Assembly (NCBI RefSeq): GCF_001592305.1
Contig: NZ_BCWR01000016.1
Location: forward strand, 124,001 to 188,000
From: Hydrogenophaga taeniospiralis CCUG 15921
GTDB taxonomy: Bacteria > Pseudomonadota > Gammaproteobacteria > Burkholderiales > Burkholderiaceae_C
Length of the DNA stretch: 64,000 nucleotides
Reading direction: 5' to 3'
Shown: positions 62,616-64,000 of the stretch, in pieces
How positions within the stretch are numbered: the first letter of the stretch is position 1
How the letters are laid out: every line of letters begins with the position of its first letter
Position numbers and translations under genes: made by a program
The notes under the pieces: model-generated
Told to the model about the DNA's origin: nothing
Databases searched by the model: none
What the model saw: the letters and a program-made list of their open reading frames with translations, nothing else

Positions 62616-64000
62616 ATGGCAGTCCATCAAGCGTCAGAGCAGGAAAGTCCTGCGTACCCACCCCACGGCGGGCCTCACGAGCTCCGCAAGAACTCGCTGG
62701 GCCTCATCTCGGTGACGTTCATGGTCATCTCGGCGGCGGCGCCGCTCACCGGCGTGGCCGGGGCGGTGCCCATCGCCTTCCTGCTGGGCAACGGCACGGG
62801 TGTGCCCGCGACCTTCCTGTTCATGACCCTGATCATGCTGGCCTTCTCGGTCGGCTACGTGGCCATGTCGCGCCACGTGCGCAACGCCGGGGCCTTCTAC
62901 GCCTACGCGGCGCGCGGGCTGGGCGGGCGCTGGGGCGGGGCCACCGCGATGATGGCCCTGGTGGCCTACAACGCCCTGCAGTTCGGGCTCATTGGTCTGC
63001 TGGGCGGTGTGTCGGCGGGTGTGTTCTCCGAATTCGGCCTGCAGATGCCCTGGTGGATCTACAGCCTGGTGGCGGTGATGCTGGTGGGCATCCTGGGCTA
63101 CCGGCAGGTTGACCTCTCGGCCAAGGTGCTGGTGCTGCTGGTGTTGCTGGAGTACCTGATCGTGCTGCTGGTGGATTTCGCCATCCTCGGCACGGGCGGC
63201 GCAAGCGGCCTGTCGATGAACCTGTTCGACATGTCGGCCATCGGCTCGGGCTCGTTCACCGTGGCGGTGCTGTTCTGTCTGGGTTCGTTCATGGGCTTCG
63301 AGGCCACCACCATCTACGCCGAAGAGGCGCGCGACCCCGACGTCACCATCCCGCGTGCCACCTACCTGTCGGTCGTGCTGATCGGTCTGTTCTTCGTGTT
63401 CACCACCTGGCTGATGATCGCCGGCGTCGGTGCCGCCGAACTGATCCCGACGATCCAGGGGCTCAAGGACCCGACCACCTTCTTCTTCGAGCTGGCCGGC
63501 CGCTACGTGGGTGGGCCGGTGCCGATGATCGCCGGCCTGCTGCTCGTGTCCAGCCTGTTCGCCGCGCTCTCGGCCTTCCACAACTACATCGCGCGCTACA
63601 GCTACGTCGCAGGTCGCGAGGGCTTGCTACCGGCGGCCTTCGGCCATACGCACGCGGCGCACCAGAGCCCGCACGTTGGCTCGGTGGCCCAGACCATCGG
63701 CGCGCTGATCGTGCTGGCGGTGTTCGCGGGCCTGGGGCTCGATCCGGTGCTCAACATGTTCACCTGGATCTCGCAGGTCGGCGTGCTGGGCGTGCTGGGC
63801 ATGATGGCGGTCACGTCGCTGGCGGTGGTGTGCTTCTTCCGCCGCCATGGCGAGGCTTCGCTGCTGACCGCCTGGGTGATGCCTGTGGCCTCGGGTCTGG
63901 TGATGGCCGTGCTGTTCGTTTACATCTTCCTGAACTTCGGCGACCTGACCGGTACGCAAGGCGGCGGTCTGGGGGTCATCCTGCCATCGCTGATCCCGCT
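62616..64000 (+). CDS. APC-family amino acid/organocation permease (partial, C-terminus outside window)
   Basis: The reading frame opens at the ATG at 62616 and is still open at the right edge (461 codons). It starts with a hydrophilic ~27-residue tail. Membrane helices follow, including the APC opening LRKNSLGLISVTFMVISAAA with PLTGVAGAVP in TM1, GAFYAYAARGLGGRWG in TM3 and GFEATTIYAEEARDPDVTIP around TM6. About 11 helices are visible. It is an inner-membrane proton-coupled permease; substrate unknown. No ribosome-binding site stands out. Confidence 0.87.
   Translation, partial: MAVHQASEQESPAYPPHGGPHELRKNSLGLISVTFMVISAAAPLTGVAGAVPIAFLLGNGTGVPATFLFMTLIMLAFSVGYVAMSRHVRNAGAFYAYAARGLGGRWGGATAMMALVAYNALQFGLIGLLGGVSAGVFSEFGLQMPWWIYSLVAVMLVGILGYRQVDLSAKVLVLLVLLEYLIVLLVDFAILGTGGASGLSMNLFDMSAIGSGSFTVAVLFCLGSFMGFEATTIYAEEARDPDVTIPRATYLSVVLIGLFFVFTTWLMIAGVGAAELIPTIQGLKDPTTFFFELAGRYVGGPVPMIAGLLLVSSLFAALSAFHNYIARYSYVAGREGLLPAAFGHTHAAHQSPHVGSVAQTIGALIVLAVFAGLGLDPVLNMFTWISQVGVLGVLGMMAVTSLAVVCFFRRHGEASLLTAWVMPVASGLVMAVLFVYIFLNFGDLTGTQGGGLGVILPSLIP

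Overview
The window is high-GC, gene-dense DNA from a betaproteobacterium. Gene content and order point to Burkholderiales, most likely Comamonadaceae (Hydrogenophaga-like): a RibBX-type riboflavin gene, nrdR-glyA beside a pilVWX-pilY1-pilE operon, a Bug-type solute receptor, a large DUF349 protein, and a cysS-DNA glycosylase-accA-tilS-lysC-tRNA-Ser run. The family-level call is an inference. I find no phage, IS element, integrase or CRISPR array.

Layout. (1) 1-4919, leftward: a tightly overlapping operon (halogenase-type flavoenzyme, MipA/OmpV-like outer-membrane protein, acyltransferase, family 2 glycosyltransferase, methyltransferase, cation:proton antiporter) that runs off the left edge. 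It resembles one end of an aryl-polyene/pigment-type or modified-lipid locus. (2) 5080-10986, rightward: dnaE and an orphan CHASE4-type hybrid histidine kinase. (3) 11028-19044, leftward: tolA-tolR-tolQ-ybgC, an aminotransferase, nusB and the riboflavin genes ribH, ribBX, ribE and ribD. (4) 19116-27139: a lone FimT-like pseudopilin on the plus strand, then a leftward minor-pilin operon fimT-pilV-pilW-pilX-pilY1-pilE ending at a strong terminator. (5) 27245-30181, leftward: nrdR, glyA and a lytic transglycosylase. (6) 30182-30908: a 727-bp gap with an AT-rich promoter-like stretch and a plus-strand intrinsic terminator that no protein gene explains. (7) 30909-39192: a DUF349 protein, MtfA-like peptidase, LpxH, two cyclophilins, an L,D-transpeptidase and its TPR partner. 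(8) 39487-45170, rightward: cysS, a DNA glycosylase, accA, tilS, lysC and tRNA-Ser(GCT).

(9) 45327-60370 is the most interesting part. A divergent IclR regulator and a terminal AraC regulator bracket a 12-gene rightward catabolic cluster: ThDP-dependent decarboxylase-like enzyme, atypical SDR, cytosolic BNR-repeat propeller, VOC-type dioxygenase, PF06684 protein, alpha/beta hydrolase, NIPSNAP protein, MhpA-like flavin hydroxylase, Bug-type periplasmic receptor, and three different aldehyde dehydrogenases, one very close to GabD. Together these suggest uptake, hydroxylation, extradiol cleavage and hydrolysis of an aromatic or heteroaromatic acid, with succinate semialdehyde as a plausible late intermediate. 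I do not recognise the combination as a described pathway. (10) 60357-64000: a TorF-like porin, a Leu/Ile/Val-type ABC substrate-binding protein without its ABC partners, and an APC-family permease cut by the right edge; these may serve the same solute supply.
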